From: Deefgea salmonis
Lineage (GTDB): Bacteria > Pseudomonadota > Gammaproteobacteria > Burkholderiales > Chitinibacteraceae
NCBI RefSeq assembly: GCF_020531905.1
Contig: NZ_JAJAWG010000003.1
Location: 310,001 to 374,000, forward strand
Length of the DNA: 64,000 nt
Reading direction: 5' to 3'
The number at the start of each line of letters is the position of its first letter. Within the stretch, counting starts at the first letter, position 1. Below the pieces are notes generated by a model that had not been told where the DNA came from, searched no databases, and saw only the letters and a program-made list of their open reading frames with translations. Positions 8,254-18,149 of the stretch are shown in pieces. The position numbers and the translations under genes were made by a program.

Positions 8254-9928
8254 CTGCTTTCTCCCGACGATTGGGTTTGCCTTCATACACTTTGGCTTTA
8301 AATGGCTCAGCGCCAATGCGATCAAACAAGTCGATAAACGACTCTTCGCCATTGCGGTTGCTCACAAACACATTGATGATTTTTTCGATCACATCCGGCA
8401 TTTCATCTTGCGCAAACGATGGGCCAAGCACCTTGGCCAAACTCGCGCCCTTGCCTTGACGGCCACCGAGCGACACTTGATACCATTCCGAACCGTTTTT
8501 ATCGACGCCCAAAATGCCGATATTACCGATATGGTGGTGACCGCAAGCGTTCATACAGCCCGACATATTCATGTCGATTTCGCCCAAATCATGTAGGTAA
8601 TCGAGGTTATCAAAACGATCTTGAATCGCTAGCGCAATCGGGATCGACTTGGCGTTCGCCAATGAACAGAAATCGCCACCCGGGCAGCAAATCACGTCGG
8701 TCAACAAGCCAATATTCGGCGTCGCAAAACCAATCGCTTTGGCCGCTTCCCACAAGGCAAACAAATCAGACTGCTTCACATCGGCCAAGATCAAATTTTG
8801 CTGATGCGACACGCGCAATTCACCAAAGCTATATTGGTCGGCCAAATCAGCCACGGCAGCCAGCTGCGCGGACGTTGCATCCCCTGGCGCTACGCCATTG
8901 GGTTTCAAACTCAACGTCACGGCGGCGTAGCCCGCTTGTTTATGGGCAAACACATTGCGCTCTACCCAACGGCTAAAGCCTTTGCTGTCGAGTTTTTGCT
9001 GGGTGAATGCGGCATCGTCACCACTAAAGGCAATGTATGCTGGCGCAGTAAAGTATTGCTGGTTACGGGCGATTTCGTCCGGCGTTAACGTCATTGGGCC
9101 ATTTTTGGTAAATGCCCATTCTTGATCGACTTTGGCGCCAAATGCTTCTGGCGTCATCGCTTTCACCAAAATCTTAATCCGTGCTTTGTATTTATTATCG
9201 CGGCGACCGTAGCGGTTATACACGCGCAAGACGGCATCTAAATACGACAGCAAATGCTCTGGCTCAAGCCAAGGCTTAATCAAGCTACCGACAATCGGCG
9301 TGCGGCCTAAACCACCACCAACGTAGATCTCAAATCCGACCTCGCCAGCGGCGTTTTTCACCACATTGATACCGATGTCGTGCACCAACACGGCGGCGCG
9401 ATCTTCGACTGAACCATTGACCGCGATTTTAAATTTACGCGGTAAGTGGGCAAATTCAGGGTGGAACGTCGACCATTGACGGATGATTTCGCACCACGGA
9501 CGTGGATCAACAATTTCATCATGCGCCACACCGGCAAACTGATCAGTCGTGGTATTTCGGATACAGTTGCCCGAAGTTTGAATCGCGTGCATTTGCACTG
9601 TGGCCAATTCAGCCAAGATATCCGGCACGTTTTCCAGTGCTGGCCAGTTGTATTGGATGTTTTGGCGCGTGGTGAAATGCGCATAATCTTTGTCATATTT
9701 ACGGGCGATTTCTGCCAGCTTGCGAACTTGGCGGCTGGTCACATGACCATAAGGAATGGCCACCCGCAACATCGGCGCATGTCTTTGAATATAAAGGCCG
9801 TTTTGCAAGCGCAATGGGCGAAATTGTTCTTCCGTTAACTCACCGGCTAAGAAGCGTTGCGTTTGATCGCGATACTGCGCTACGCGCTGGTCCACAATCT
9901 GCTGGTCGTATTCGTCGTAAATATACAT
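8246..9928 (-). CDS. siroheme/[4Fe-4S] sulfite or nitrite reductase hemoprotein
   Basis: This 560-residue enzyme carries out the six-electron reduction of sulfite to sulfide (or nitrite to ammonia) in assimilation. The first half has the ferredoxin-like binding motif RVAIPYGHVTSRQVRKLAEI and TTRQNIQYNW, then QTSGNCIRNTTTDQFAG. In the second half CCPGGDFC and GCMNACGHHHIGNIG carry the cysteines that hold the [4Fe-4S] cluster and siroheme. The start is ATG 9928; an upstream in-frame start at 9955 would add nine unconserved residues. The adjoining DUF934 gene favours sulfite as substrate, but sequence alone does not separate CysI-like from NirA-like enzymes. The ~270-bp gap to 10201 holds its promoter; I see no gene there. 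Confidence 0.9.
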   Translation of the reverse strand: MYIYDEYDQQIVDQRVAQYRDQTQRFLAGELTEEQFRPLRLQNGLYIQRHAPMLRVAIPYGHVTSRQVRKLAEIARKYDKDYAHFTTRQNIQYNWPALENVPDILAELATVQMHAIQTSGNCIRNTTTDQFAGVAHDEIVDPRPWCEIIRQWSTFHPEFAHLPRKFKIAVNGSVEDRAAVLVHDIGINVVKNAAGEVGFEIYVGGGLGRTPIVGSLIKPWLEPEHLLSYLDAVLRVYNRYGRRDNKYKARIKILVKAMTPEAFGAKVDQEWAFTKNGPMTLTPDEIARNQQYFTAPAYIAFSGDDAAFTQQKLDSKGFSRWVERNVFAHKQAGYAAVTLSLKPNGVAPGDATSAQLAAVADLADQYSFGELRVSHQQNLILADVKQSDLFALWEAAKAIGFATPNIGLLTDVICCPGGDFCSLANAKSIPIALAIQDRFDNLDYLHDLGEIDMNMSGCMNACGHHHIGNIGILGVDKNGSEWYQVSLGGRQGKGASLAKVLGPSFAQDEMPDVIEKIINVFVSNRNGEESFIDLFDRIGAEPFKAKVYEGKPNRREKADA

Positions 9929-10200
9929 CGTGGTGTGATTCCGTAATGACGGCAAAATATGTGGGTCATAATACCAGTCGGCACTTATAAGCTGAATGAC
10001 TGTTTTTGTCTAAGATCGAACTTTTTCGGAATATACCCAGACAAATAAAGATACGTGATCACAAAACAAACGAAAGGCAAGAATCAGATTGTTGAAATTG
10101 ATACGCCTAATTTTTATTTAAGCGTCTGCGTCATACCTTTCGTGAGTTCCAGTTTTAATCTTTTTATTTGGCACAAAACATGATCATGATACTGCAACAC

Positions 10201-12825
10201 TTACATTTTATTTAAGACCTCCAGCATCCCTGCCCAACTCAACGCCCCAGCCAAAGCATTCGTTTCAAATACCATAAAATAACGATACTCACGCCCTGCC
10301 AGCTTTTCCCACTCGCCCCCGAGAGCAATCTTTGCTGCCGAGTCGGTATTGTCTCGATCCCCCCCTTTGGTTTCGATCAAGAGCAATCGACCATTTTTCA
10401 TTTTTACGATGAAGTCAGGGTAATGATGCTGCACTGGCCCATTGAGCATAAAACCCGTTTTACCAAATGAATTACGATGCCACCACGCCACGTTATCCAA
10501 CCCAGCCAACAACTCGGCCATGCGATTTTCCAAGTTATTACCGACTTCTTCGCGTAAATACAGTGAATTCTCGGACGGAGACAATGTCTTCAAAGGATGG
10601 ATTTTGACAGGCAAACGGTGCTGACCTTGGGTTTCAATTTCTCCACTTGCAATCAATTGCTTAAAGCGTTTAAGCGACCAATCAGCCATTTCCTGCTTAA
10701 TACGCTTTTTAATTGTTTCAACATACGCCTGCTGTTGCTCCAGCACATCGTCAAGCTGGCTAGGGGACAGCGCCGTCAAAATTTTGCCAATATAGGCACG
10801 AATATCACTTTCAGCTAACGGCGGCATTTTGCCGACCCACTGCCCGACCAAGCCACTCACTTGCGCCACTTTCGCTGCAGTATCTAACATCGACAAGTAA
10901 TCTTTCAATTTACGTACTTCGTGGTCTTTCAAACGTACTCGCGTGGCTTCGTAATCATGCTCACCCACTTTATGCAAATCGAGCTTCACCAAATCCCCTG
11001 AGCTAGGCGTTAAAACAAAATCTTGCACACTGCAGTTGGCCAGCTTGAAGTCACGGCCAATTAAATGATCTCGCTCCAGCCACGCCCAATCAGACCTTTC
11101 ATCGTCCAGCATGAGTGCACCGGGCAGTCGATAGAAAAACTGAGGAATCCTTAGCTCGGCAATTTCGGTGGCAAACTCTGGACGAACCGCATATTCATTC
11201 TTCAAAGCCATAATCTCCGGTGCTTCACGATCTACCTGATTTGTGCTCAACTGCGCATTCATTTCAGCATAAGCCTGCGCAGCAAAATCAACCGTATCAT
11301 CCGATAAGCCTTGCTGATCAGAGCTTTCAACGATATGCCCTTGTTGGGTATATTGTGGACTAGCTGAATCGGCAGCGCCGACAGGTGCAACAACGGGCAT
11401 CGCATAGTCAGACGATGTGGGTAACTCAGTCTGCTTTGTCAAAACACCCGATTGAGCAGGACGATTAGGCTGCAATGGCTCAGTTAAATCAGGCGTTCGG
11501 TAATCGAGTCGACTAAATCCTGCCCGATTCAAACCTGCGACGATTTTTTCCAACGCGGTAGAAAACACACTCGACGCCGTCAACACATAACTCATATTCA
11601 GTGCTTCTTGCCCATGTAAACGCACTGCAGGTTGGCGCAAAATGCGTCCTAAAATTTGCTCAACATCGACTGGCGAAGATCGATCGGCCAGCGTCGCCAA
11701 AATATAAGCAAACGGACAATCCCAGCCTTCTTTTAAGGCATTAATCGTAATAATGAAACGAATTTGGCAATCGCTTGCCGCGAGCACAATGCCTTTTAGC
11801 TCATCAATTTTTGCGGTCTTAATCGCGATTTGTTCCTGTGGGATGCCGCGCGACAGCAAATCAGCCTTAACAGACTCAAAGCAACGGCGATCATCCGCAG
11901 TTTTGGATTCAGCTTGCAGCAAAACAATCGGACGGATGTAGGTGCCGCCGGCAGTTAATTCAAACTGCGCCTCGGCCTCCAATCTGGCGCGTAAATCAAT
12001 CGCATGTGCAATCACGGCATCTTGATCCGCTAAATTTCGCACGATCACCGGCAACTTCACCATATGCTGCTCACGCAATGCCATCGCGCCGACGGCGCTC
12101 ACTAAATTCGCGCCATCACGCGGTGTCGCCGTCAGCTCCAGCACCAGCGCGGGGTTCAAATGTTTGAGCATGTCATTGGATAGTGGCGTCGTCGCGTTAT
12201 GGCTTTCATCGACAATAATCACTGGATTGAGCCCCGCCATTGCCGCCACTAACGACGCAGGGTCAATCGCCTCATCCAAAGCCATCCCATCAAAATCAGC
12301 CAGTGCGCCGTTTTCCTGATATAGCTTGCGATCATCCTTATTTTTGGCACGTAAGCTTGCATACGTCAGCACAGCAACTACCACCCCATCACGCACATCA
12401 TCAGAACTAAATCCGGCCAACAAACCGGCTTTATCCAATACCGTTACGCGCCCCTCAAACAACTGATTTAGACCTAGTCGGTAAGGATGTTGCGGCGATT
12501 GAAACGCATTAATCACCTGATCGTGAATCGACGTTGATGGCACCAACCATATACACAGCCGCGCATCACCCTGCCGCCGCTGCAGCGAGTCAAAACATGC
12601 CGCCAGCGCATGCACGCCAATAAAAGTCTTACCGCCAGCGGTTGGCACTTTAGCGCAAATTTGCGGTGCACCATGCGCAGCGGGTTGATAACCGCGCATT
12701 TTGGCGACGCCCTTAGCATCCCAATGCGCGCGATAAGCTAATCCAACATCGCCCGCAGCTTGCCATTTGGCCAAAAAGCTACGCAAATCGACGATAACGT
12801 CGGTTTGATAAGAATTCAATTCCAT
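10201..12825 (-). CDS. res: type III restriction enzyme, Res subunit (helicase-nuclease)
   Basis: The Res subunit hydrolyses ATP and cuts DNA when two unmethylated head-to-head sites are met, in complex with Mod. The 874 residues begin with a superfamily 2 helicase: PTAGGKTFIG (Walker A, near residue 61), VDESHNAT (DExH box), LELTATPRDG and ILGRILRQPAVRLHG (motif VI). Near the C-terminus HHYPDFIVKMKNGRLLLIETKG is a PD-(D/E)xK nuclease motif. Its mod gene lies 186 bp upstream on the same strand. The protein looks intact. The neighbouring DNA has a mosaic composition, as expected for a defence locus acquired by transfer. Confidence 0.92.
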   Translation of the reverse strand: MELNSYQTDVIVDLRSFLAKWQAAGDVGLAYRAHWDAKGVAKMRGYQPAAHGAPQICAKVPTAGGKTFIGVHALAACFDSLQRRQGDARLCIWLVPSTSIHDQVINAFQSPQHPYRLGLNQLFEGRVTVLDKAGLLAGFSSDDVRDGVVVAVLTYASLRAKNKDDRKLYQENGALADFDGMALDEAIDPASLVAAMAGLNPVIIVDESHNATTPLSNDMLKHLNPALVLELTATPRDGANLVSAVGAMALREQHMVKLPVIVRNLADQDAVIAHAIDLRARLEAEAQFELTAGGTYIRPIVLLQAESKTADDRRCFESVKADLLSRGIPQEQIAIKTAKIDELKGIVLAASDCQIRFIITINALKEGWDCPFAYILATLADRSSPVDVEQILGRILRQPAVRLHGQEALNMSYVLTASSVFSTALEKIVAGLNRAGFSRLDYRTPDLTEPLQPNRPAQSGVLTKQTELPTSSDYAMPVVAPVGAADSASPQYTQQGHIVESSDQQGLSDDTVDFAAQAYAEMNAQLSTNQVDREAPEIMALKNEYAVRPEFATEIAELRIPQFFYRLPGALMLDDERSDWAWLERDHLIGRDFKLANCSVQDFVLTPSSGDLVKLDLHKVGEHDYEATRVRLKDHEVRKLKDYLSMLDTAAKVAQVSGLVGQWVGKMPPLAESDIRAYIGKILTALSPSQLDDVLEQQQAYVETIKKRIKQEMADWSLKRFKQLIASGEIETQGQHRLPVKIHPLKTLSPSENSLYLREEVGNNLENRMAELLAGLDNVAWWHRNSFGKTGFMLNGPVQHHYPDFIVKMKNGRLLLIETKGGDRDNTDSAAKIALGGEWEKLAGREYRYFMVFETNALAGALSWAGMLEVLNKM

Positions 12826-12926
12826 TTTTACGCTCGTTTATTCAAATCGTGCCACATGTAAGAAAACATCATCCTAGGGTGAGCTAGGCCACCAGACAGC
12901 CCTTGGCGCAACAAAGTTTTTCGGCA

Positions 12927-12974
12927 GTAAGCCACCATTACTTGGCTTTATCGCAAATCGCAACGGTGGCTTAC
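12927..12974. other. inverted repeat in the mod-res gap
   Basis: GTAAGCCACC (12927-12936) is repeated inverted as GGTGGCTTAC (12965-12974), with a 28-base loop, in the 186-bp gap between mod and res. It could be an mRNA-stabilising structure or the remnant of a small repeat element. Confidence 0.5.
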
Positions 12975-13011
12975 GGCAAAAAAACCGCCTAAGCCCCTAA
13001 CAAAACGGCTG

Positions 13012-14766
13012 TCATAGCTTGGCAATATCTCGCGGGATTTTTTTGAAGGTGATTTTACGTTGCGCCATAAATTGCGGCCCCAACGTACAGACATCGGCAT
13101 AAATTACGCTGCGCTGGCTAGTAATTTTCAAAGTTGCCAACAATTCAAAATCCAGAATCACCACTTCATTGGCTTCGTAGCAAAAAAAGCGCGCGCTATC
13201 ATGCGCAGTACCTAACCAATATGGTGATTGCGCGGCATCTGGCGTAGGTAAATGATCTAGCGGCAAGCCTTCTTGCCATGCAATATAAGCGCGAATTTTT
13301 GGCTCGGCAGCAGCAGGGTTAAGGTGACCAAAATCATCAAAGAGTCGTGCGCCGACTTTATAAAAATCAAAACCACCGCCTAAACCCGCCACGGCCTTCT
13401 TCCCCTCTCCCTCGCCATAGCCCGTCATCACCCGCCGCACGCGCTCGGCGGTGATCGTTTCGGCATAGTCCATCGTTTCGACCAAAATAAACCGCCGATT
13501 GCCACCGTCCTGCGCATTGAGTTTTAACACCGCATGCGCGGTGGTGCCAGAACCCGCGAAGGAGTCGAGGATGATGGCGTTTTTGTTTTGAGTTAAACCA
13601 AGAATATATTCAAGCAATTCAAGATTTTTAGGGTTATCAAATAAATTAGATTCATCCATTACGTCATTTAGAATTTTTATTCCATTATTAGTTGAAAATT
13701 CTAAAATACTTCTTGAATTAGTTGGATTGAAATATCTATAAAAATCACTTCCATCCTTAGTAAAAACTTCACCCCTATCTACAAATGTTCGCTTTCTTAC
13801 GGAGTAAACACCAAGCTTTCCAGTAATGACTATATTATTTTTATCTTGGTTGAATTTATCTAAATCCCATGTCCAAGCACCCAATTTTTTACGTACTTTA
13901 GGTGGACGAATTGCAACATATCCTTTTTCTATTAACGCAACATCCGTTGAATATACCTCGTCTTCATCATTCGTTTCTTTCGCCAAAGAAATATCATAGT
14001 CACACACGGCAATTTTATCGTTAGTTTCTTTATTAAAATAAATTGTGTAGCCGAGATTTGGCCTTGCATTCAAAGTACCACCGTCACCCCTAGTCGTTAT
14101 TGGGTCATTATAAAAATAATACTCACCATTTTCATAAAACACTTTTTTCTCTGAATAGCCTTTATTACTCAGCAAAGTAGTTTTTTCAATATTTTCAGGT
14201 TTTCCATAAACCAAGATGAATTCATGATTTTTTTGAACATTAAGAGAATCATTTTTTGCATTCATCTTATTTTGAATAATCGGACCAATGCAGTTTTTGT
14301 AACCAAAAATCTCATCCATCACCAGCTTCAAATGCGCCTGCTCGTTATCATCAATCGACACAAAAATCACGCCATCGTCGGCCAACAAGCGATGCAGCAA
14401 TTTTAAACGCGGGTACATCATGCACAGCCATTTATCATGCCGCGTTAAATCTTCACCCTCTTTGCCTACGACCTGACCGAGCCAGCGTTTCATTTTCGGG
14501 TCGTTCATTGCATCGTTGTATACCCAGCCTTCGTTGCCGGTGTTGTACGGCGGGTCAATATAAATACAATTCACACGGCCTTCAAATTCGGGCAATAGGC
14601 TTTTGAGCGCGTCCAAATTGTCACCATGAATAATCCGATTGCCGCTGCTATTGGCGGGCGTTTCGCTCGGGGCGGTGTAGTTATATTGCAGGTCGAGCGC
14701 GCGCACCGGCACGTCGCGGTGATGTTGAACGACCTGTTCACGGCCGATCCAATGAAGCTTGGGCAT
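13012..14766 (-). CDS. mod: type III DNA adenine methyltransferase, Mod subunit
   Basis: Mod recognises the target sequence and methylates adenine N6, protecting host DNA and guiding Res. The 584 residues carry RIIHGDNLDALKSLLPEF, then IYIDPPYNTG (catalytic motif IV DPPY, near residue 72), LLADDGVIFVSIDD, and near the C-terminus ILDSFAGSGTTAHAVLKLN (SAM-binding motif I), the beta-class order. Between them DNA from about 13,575 to 14,285 is strikingly A+T-rich and encodes a Lys/Asn/Tyr-rich stretch: the target recognition domain, apparently exchanged by recombination. A divergent XRE regulator starts 123 bp away across a set of inverted repeats that may be its operator. Confidence 0.93.
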   Translation of the reverse strand: MPKLHWIGREQVVQHHRDVPVRALDLQYNYTAPSETPANSSGNRIIHGDNLDALKSLLPEFEGRVNCIYIDPPYNTGNEGWVYNDAMNDPKMKRWLGQVVGKEGEDLTRHDKWLCMMYPRLKLLHRLLADDGVIFVSIDDNEQAHLKLVMDEIFGYKNCIGPIIQNKMNAKNDSLNVQKNHEFILVYGKPENIEKTTLLSNKGYSEKKVFYENGEYYFYNDPITTRGDGGTLNARPNLGYTIYFNKETNDKIAVCDYDISLAKETNDEDEVYSTDVALIEKGYVAIRPPKVRKKLGAWTWDLDKFNQDKNNIVITGKLGVYSVRKRTFVDRGEVFTKDGSDFYRYFNPTNSRSILEFSTNNGIKILNDVMDESNLFDNPKNLELLEYILGLTQNKNAIILDSFAGSGTTAHAVLKLNAQDGGNRRFILVETMDYAETITAERVRRVMTGYGEGEGKKAVAGLGGGFDFYKVGARLFDDFGHLNPAAAEPKIRAYIAWQEGLPLDHLPTPDAAQSPYWLGTAHDSARFFCYEANEVVILDFELLATLKITSQRSVIYADVCTLGPQFMAQRKITFKKIPRDIAKL

Positions 14767-14805
14767 GGGGACTCTTGGCTATTATGCAAATAAAACCCGC
14801 CAGTA

Positions 14806-14867
14806 TTTGCGCTGTACGCATTTTTTAGCAAGCAAAAAATGCGTATTCGCTTTGCGTGCAGCGCAAA
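14806..14867. promoter_or_regulatory. interrupted 21-bp inverted repeat between mod and XRE gene
   Basis: The left arm (14806-14826) starts TTTGCGCTG and ends in TTTTTT. Its complement is found on the right as AAAAAATGCGTA (14834-14845) and CAGCGCAAA (14859-14867), separated by a 13-nt insertion that itself forms a TTTGCG/CGCAAA hairpin. It lies 40 bp from the mod start and 22 bp from the XRE start, so it may be a shared operator or a transcript barrier. Confidence 0.55.
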
Positions 14868-14884
14868 TCAAGTCAGAAAATCTG

Positions 14885-14900
14885 GCCTATGAATATAGGC
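14885..14900. promoter_or_regulatory. 6-bp palindrome over the XRE start codon
   Basis: GCCTAT and ATAGGC flank GAAT, and the ATG of the XRE gene lies within the left arm. This placement could allow self-repression by the regulator or hide the start in an mRNA hairpin. Confidence 0.45.
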
Positions 14901-15224
14901 ACAGTTATTAGAAAATTGCGTTTAGCGCAAGGTGCGACGCTTGAAGCACTTGCGCTAGAAATTGGCATCGACGGTGGCAATCTGTCGCGTATTGAACGCG
15001 CCATCCAACAACCGGCATTCAATATGGTTGAGCCTATTGCTGCCGCACTCAAAATAACACCAGCCGAACTCATTGCTGCAGCCTGCGCAAACGAGACAAA
15101 CCAAGCGCAAGCCGATGTCGATTTAACACTCCTGAGCAACTACCGAAGCTTAACGCCGGCCAATCAACAACTGGTGCTTGAGTTTGTACTGCTACTCAAT
15201 CGTCTAAACAGCGAAAGCAACTAG
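14889..15224 (+). CDS. XRE-family regulator beside type III R-M locus
   Basis: The 111-residue protein has an N-terminal helix-turn-helix (IGTVIRKLRLAQGATLEALALEIGIDGGNLSRIERA, written here as one motif in residues 3-37) and a C-terminal helical tail with LTPANQQLVLEFVLLLNRL, usual in phage-repressor-like regulators. It is too long for a classic R-M controller protein but sits divergent to mod, so it may control the locus. I use the ATG at 14889; the longer GTG start at 14856 would fall inside the inverted repeat. The gap to pepN (15225-15441) shows nothing clear. Confidence 0.82.
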   Translation: MNIGTVIRKLRLAQGATLEALALEIGIDGGNLSRIERAIQQPAFNMVEPIAAALKITPAELIAAACANETNQAQADVDLTLLSNYRSLTPANQQLVLEFVLLLNRLNSESN

Positions 15225-15441
15225 CTTACGCTCGCAAAGCACACCAGAAAAAAATAAAACCCCAAATTTTTGCTGTGTTGTGTGGATTCCTGATATTGCT
15301 TTTTACGACCTTTTTTAATTCGCAATTCAAAGCTTTGGTTTTAATGCTACTTACAGCGCAATATCACGCCTTCCACATTGTTCGACAGCCTAACTAGGTT
15401 TAAGCTTGCACCTTTTCTGCCATCAAAAAGAGCCGCCCACT

Positions 15442-18072
15442 ATGAGCAGCCGCCAAGCGATTTGTCGCCTCGACTATACCCCCCCCAGCTATTTAATTGA
15501 CCGCGTTGATTTAACTTTTGAGCTGAGCGATACCCATGCCAAAGTGACATCGCGTCTGATTATTAAACGCAATCAGGGTGTGAGCGCCGATACGCCGCTG
15601 GTTTTGGATGGTGAAGCACTGACACTCGAGAGCATTAAACTCGATGGCGTGCCCCTCACGAGTAGCGACTATGTTCTCGATGAGCGCCGCCTGTGTATTG
15701 CCCACATGCCCGACGATGGTATTTTAGAAATCGTGACGCGCTTGCTACCTAGCGACAACACCAGCCTGATGGGTTTATATCAATCGAACGGCAATTTCTT
15801 TACGCAATGCGAGGCCGAAGGCTTTCGCAAAATCACCTATTACTTAGATCGCCCTGACGTAATGGCCAAATTCACCACCACCATCATTGCCGATAAAACC
15901 AAGTTTCCGGTGTTGCTATCAAACGGTAATCGCGTGGGCAGCGGTGCTTTGGACAAAAATCGCCATTGGGTGAAATGGGTCGATCCATTTAAAAAGCCAG
16001 CGTATTTATTTGCCTTAGTCGCCGGTAAATTGGTGGCGCTCTCGGGCAGCCATAGCACACCGAGTCAGCGCAGCATTCAAATCGAGATTTATGTTGAACC
16101 GGGCAATTTAGATAAATGCCATCATGCGCTGGCCGCCGCGCAAAAAGCCATGGCTTGGGATGAAGCACGCTTTGGGCTGGAATACGATCTCGATACCTAT
16201 ATGATTGTCGCCGTCAGCGACTTTAATATGGGCGCGATGGAAAACAAGGGCTTGAATATCTTTAATACCAAGTTTGTTTTGGCCAAGCCCGACACCGCCA
16301 CCGACGTTGATTTTGACGGCATTGATTCAGTCGTCGCGCATGAGTATTTTCACAACTGGACCGGCAATCGCGTGACCTGCCGCGACTGGTTTCAACTCAG
16401 CCTTAAAGAAGGCCTCACCGTGTATCGCGATCAAGAATTCTCCAGCGACATCGGTAGCCGCGCTGTGCAGCGTATTTCCAATGTGCGCGCTCTGCGCGAA
16501 ACGCAATTTGCTGAAGATGCTGGCCCGCAAGCGCATCCAATTCGCCCCGATGAATACCTAGAAATTAATAATTTTTATACGTGGACGATTTACGAAAAAG
16601 GCAGCGAAGTGGTGCGCATGTACGCCACCTTGCTCGGGACGGCCGGATTTCGCCGTGGCATGGATTTGTATTTTAAACGCCATGATGGCCAAGCCGTTAC
16701 TTGCAACGATTTCCGCCGAGCGATGAGTGACGCCAATGGCATCAACCTTGATCAGTTCGAGCGCTGGTATAGCCAAGCCGGTACGCCGATCTTGTCGGTG
16801 AACGCCGATTACGACGCCGCCGCACAAACCTATACGCTCACCGTAGCGCAGCATTGCCCAGCCACGCCCGGGCAAGAACACAAACTGCCGTTTCATTTGC
16901 CTTTAGCCGTCGGCTTGATTGATCGCCGTGGCCAAGATCTGCCATTGCAATTGCAAGGCGAAGCCGTCGCTGGCAGCACCACCCGCGTATTAGAAATCCG
17001 CGAAGCGCTGCAAAGCTTTACCTTTATCAACGTGCCGTGCCTGCCGGTGCCGTCGTTATTGCGCGATTTTTCAGCGCCAGTGCAGTTCAATTTTGCCTAT
17101 AGCGATGACGATTTGGTATTTTTAATGGCCAATGACAGCGACGCCTTTGCGCGCTGGGAAGCGGCCAACACCTTTGCCGTGCAACTACTCAAAGCGCAAT
17201 ACGCCGCGGCCGGCCAAGGCGAAAAAGTCGCAGCACCCGCAGCCTTTATTGCCGCCTACCAAAAACTACTCACCAGCGACACACTCGACCCCGCGCTAGT
17301 GGCCTTAATGCTGGAATTGCCACGCGAAAACTATTTGTTTGAGCAATTGTCCGATGTCGACCCGGTGCGCTTATACGACGTTTGCCGCAGCATCAAGCAA
17401 CAAATCGCCCGCGAATTACGCCAAGAATTTCTTGCCGTCTATCAGCACCTCAACGACGCGACGCCTTACGTTTACGAAGGCGAACAAGTCGCGCGGCGCA
17501 GCTTAAAAAATATCTGCTTGGATTATCTGGCTGAACTCGATGAACCAATGATCGCATCTTTACTCGCCCGCCAATACCAGCGCGCCGACAATATGACCGA
17601 TCGCCTTGCGGCACTCAAAGCGCTAGTCAATCGCGACGGCGGTGACGCCCAGCTGGCTGACTTTGCCGCGCACTGGAGTACCGATGCGCTGGTGATGGAC
17701 AAATGGTTTACGCTACAAGCCACCAGCCGCCGCCCCGGCGCGCTTTCGCGCGTGCAGCAGCTCACTGAACATCCGGCGTTTTCGATTAAAAACCCAAATA
17801 AAGTGCGCTCACTCATTACCGCCTTTTGCCTCGCCAACCCACCACATTTCCACGCTGCGGATGGTTACGGCTACGCCTTTGCTGCCGACCACATTATCCA
17901 ATTGGACGCCATCAACCCACAAATCGCCGCCCGCCTTGCCAGCTGCTTTAATCGCTGGACCAAAGTCGACGCAGGGCGTCGTGAGTTAATGCAGCAAGAG
18001 CTAGAACGGATTCGCGGGACGCAAGGATTGTCGAGTGATACGTATGAGATTGTGACGAAGGCGTTGGGGTGA
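15442..18072 (+). CDS. pepN: aminopeptidase N (M1 family)
   Basis: PepN is a cytoplasmic zinc aminopeptidase that removes N-terminal residues from peptides. The 876-residue protein has GAMENKGLNIFNTK (exopeptidase motif, from about residue 264) and HEYFHNWTGNRVTCRDWFQL with zinc ligands H300 and H304, the catalytic glutamate between them and the third ligand glutamate in LSLKEGLTV. The C-terminus matches the long helical PepN domain (FNRWTKVDAGRRELMQ). Length and domain order are normal. Translation starts at ATG 15442 (MSSRQAICRLDY); an upstream TTG at 15406 is less likely. A run of eight C occurs early in the coding sequence (15479-15486). Confidence 0.96.
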   Translation: MSSRQAICRLDYTPPSYLIDRVDLTFELSDTHAKVTSRLIIKRNQGVSADTPLVLDGEALTLESIKLDGVPLTSSDYVLDERRLCIAHMPDDGILEIVTRLLPSDNTSLMGLYQSNGNFFTQCEAEGFRKITYYLDRPDVMAKFTTTIIADKTKFPVLLSNGNRVGSGALDKNRHWVKWVDPFKKPAYLFALVAGKLVALSGSHSTPSQRSIQIEIYVEPGNLDKCHHALAAAQKAMAWDEARFGLEYDLDTYMIVAVSDFNMGAMENKGLNIFNTKFVLAKPDTATDVDFDGIDSVVAHEYFHNWTGNRVTCRDWFQLSLKEGLTVYRDQEFSSDIGSRAVQRISNVRALRETQFAEDAGPQAHPIRPDEYLEINNFYTWTIYEKGSEVVRMYATLLGTAGFRRGMDLYFKRHDGQAVTCNDFRRAMSDANGINLDQFERWYSQAGTPILSVNADYDAAAQTYTLTVAQHCPATPGQEHKLPFHLPLAVGLIDRRGQDLPLQLQGEAVAGSTTRVLEIREALQSFTFINVPCLPVPSLLRDFSAPVQFNFAYSDDDLVFLMANDSDAFARWEAANTFAVQLLKAQYAAAGQGEKVAAPAAFIAAYQKLLTSDTLDPALVALMLELPRENYLFEQLSDVDPVRLYDVCRSIKQQIARELRQEFLAVYQHLNDATPYVYEGEQVARRSLKNICLDYLAELDEPMIASLLARQYQRADNMTDRLAALKALVNRDGGDAQLADFAAHWSTDALVMDKWFTLQATSRRPGALSRVQQLTEHPAFSIKNPNKVRSLITAFCLANPPHFHAADGYGYAFAADHIIQLDAINPQIAARLASCFNRWTKVDAGRRELMQQELERIRGTQGLSSDTYEIVTKALG

Positions 18073-18149
18073 GTTTTGTTAAGTAAAGCCATCAGTAGAC
18101 TAAGTCTAAATTTCAAATTACTTATTTTTACTTTCAATACAGGTACTGC

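Noticed and set aside
8419-8976. 185-codon plus-strand frame
   Set aside because: It lies antisense to the conserved reductase gene and shows no protein-like pattern.
15479-15486. Run of eight C early in pepN as a phase-variation switch
   Set aside because: Eight bases is short, the frame is intact and the gene is a housekeeping peptidase.
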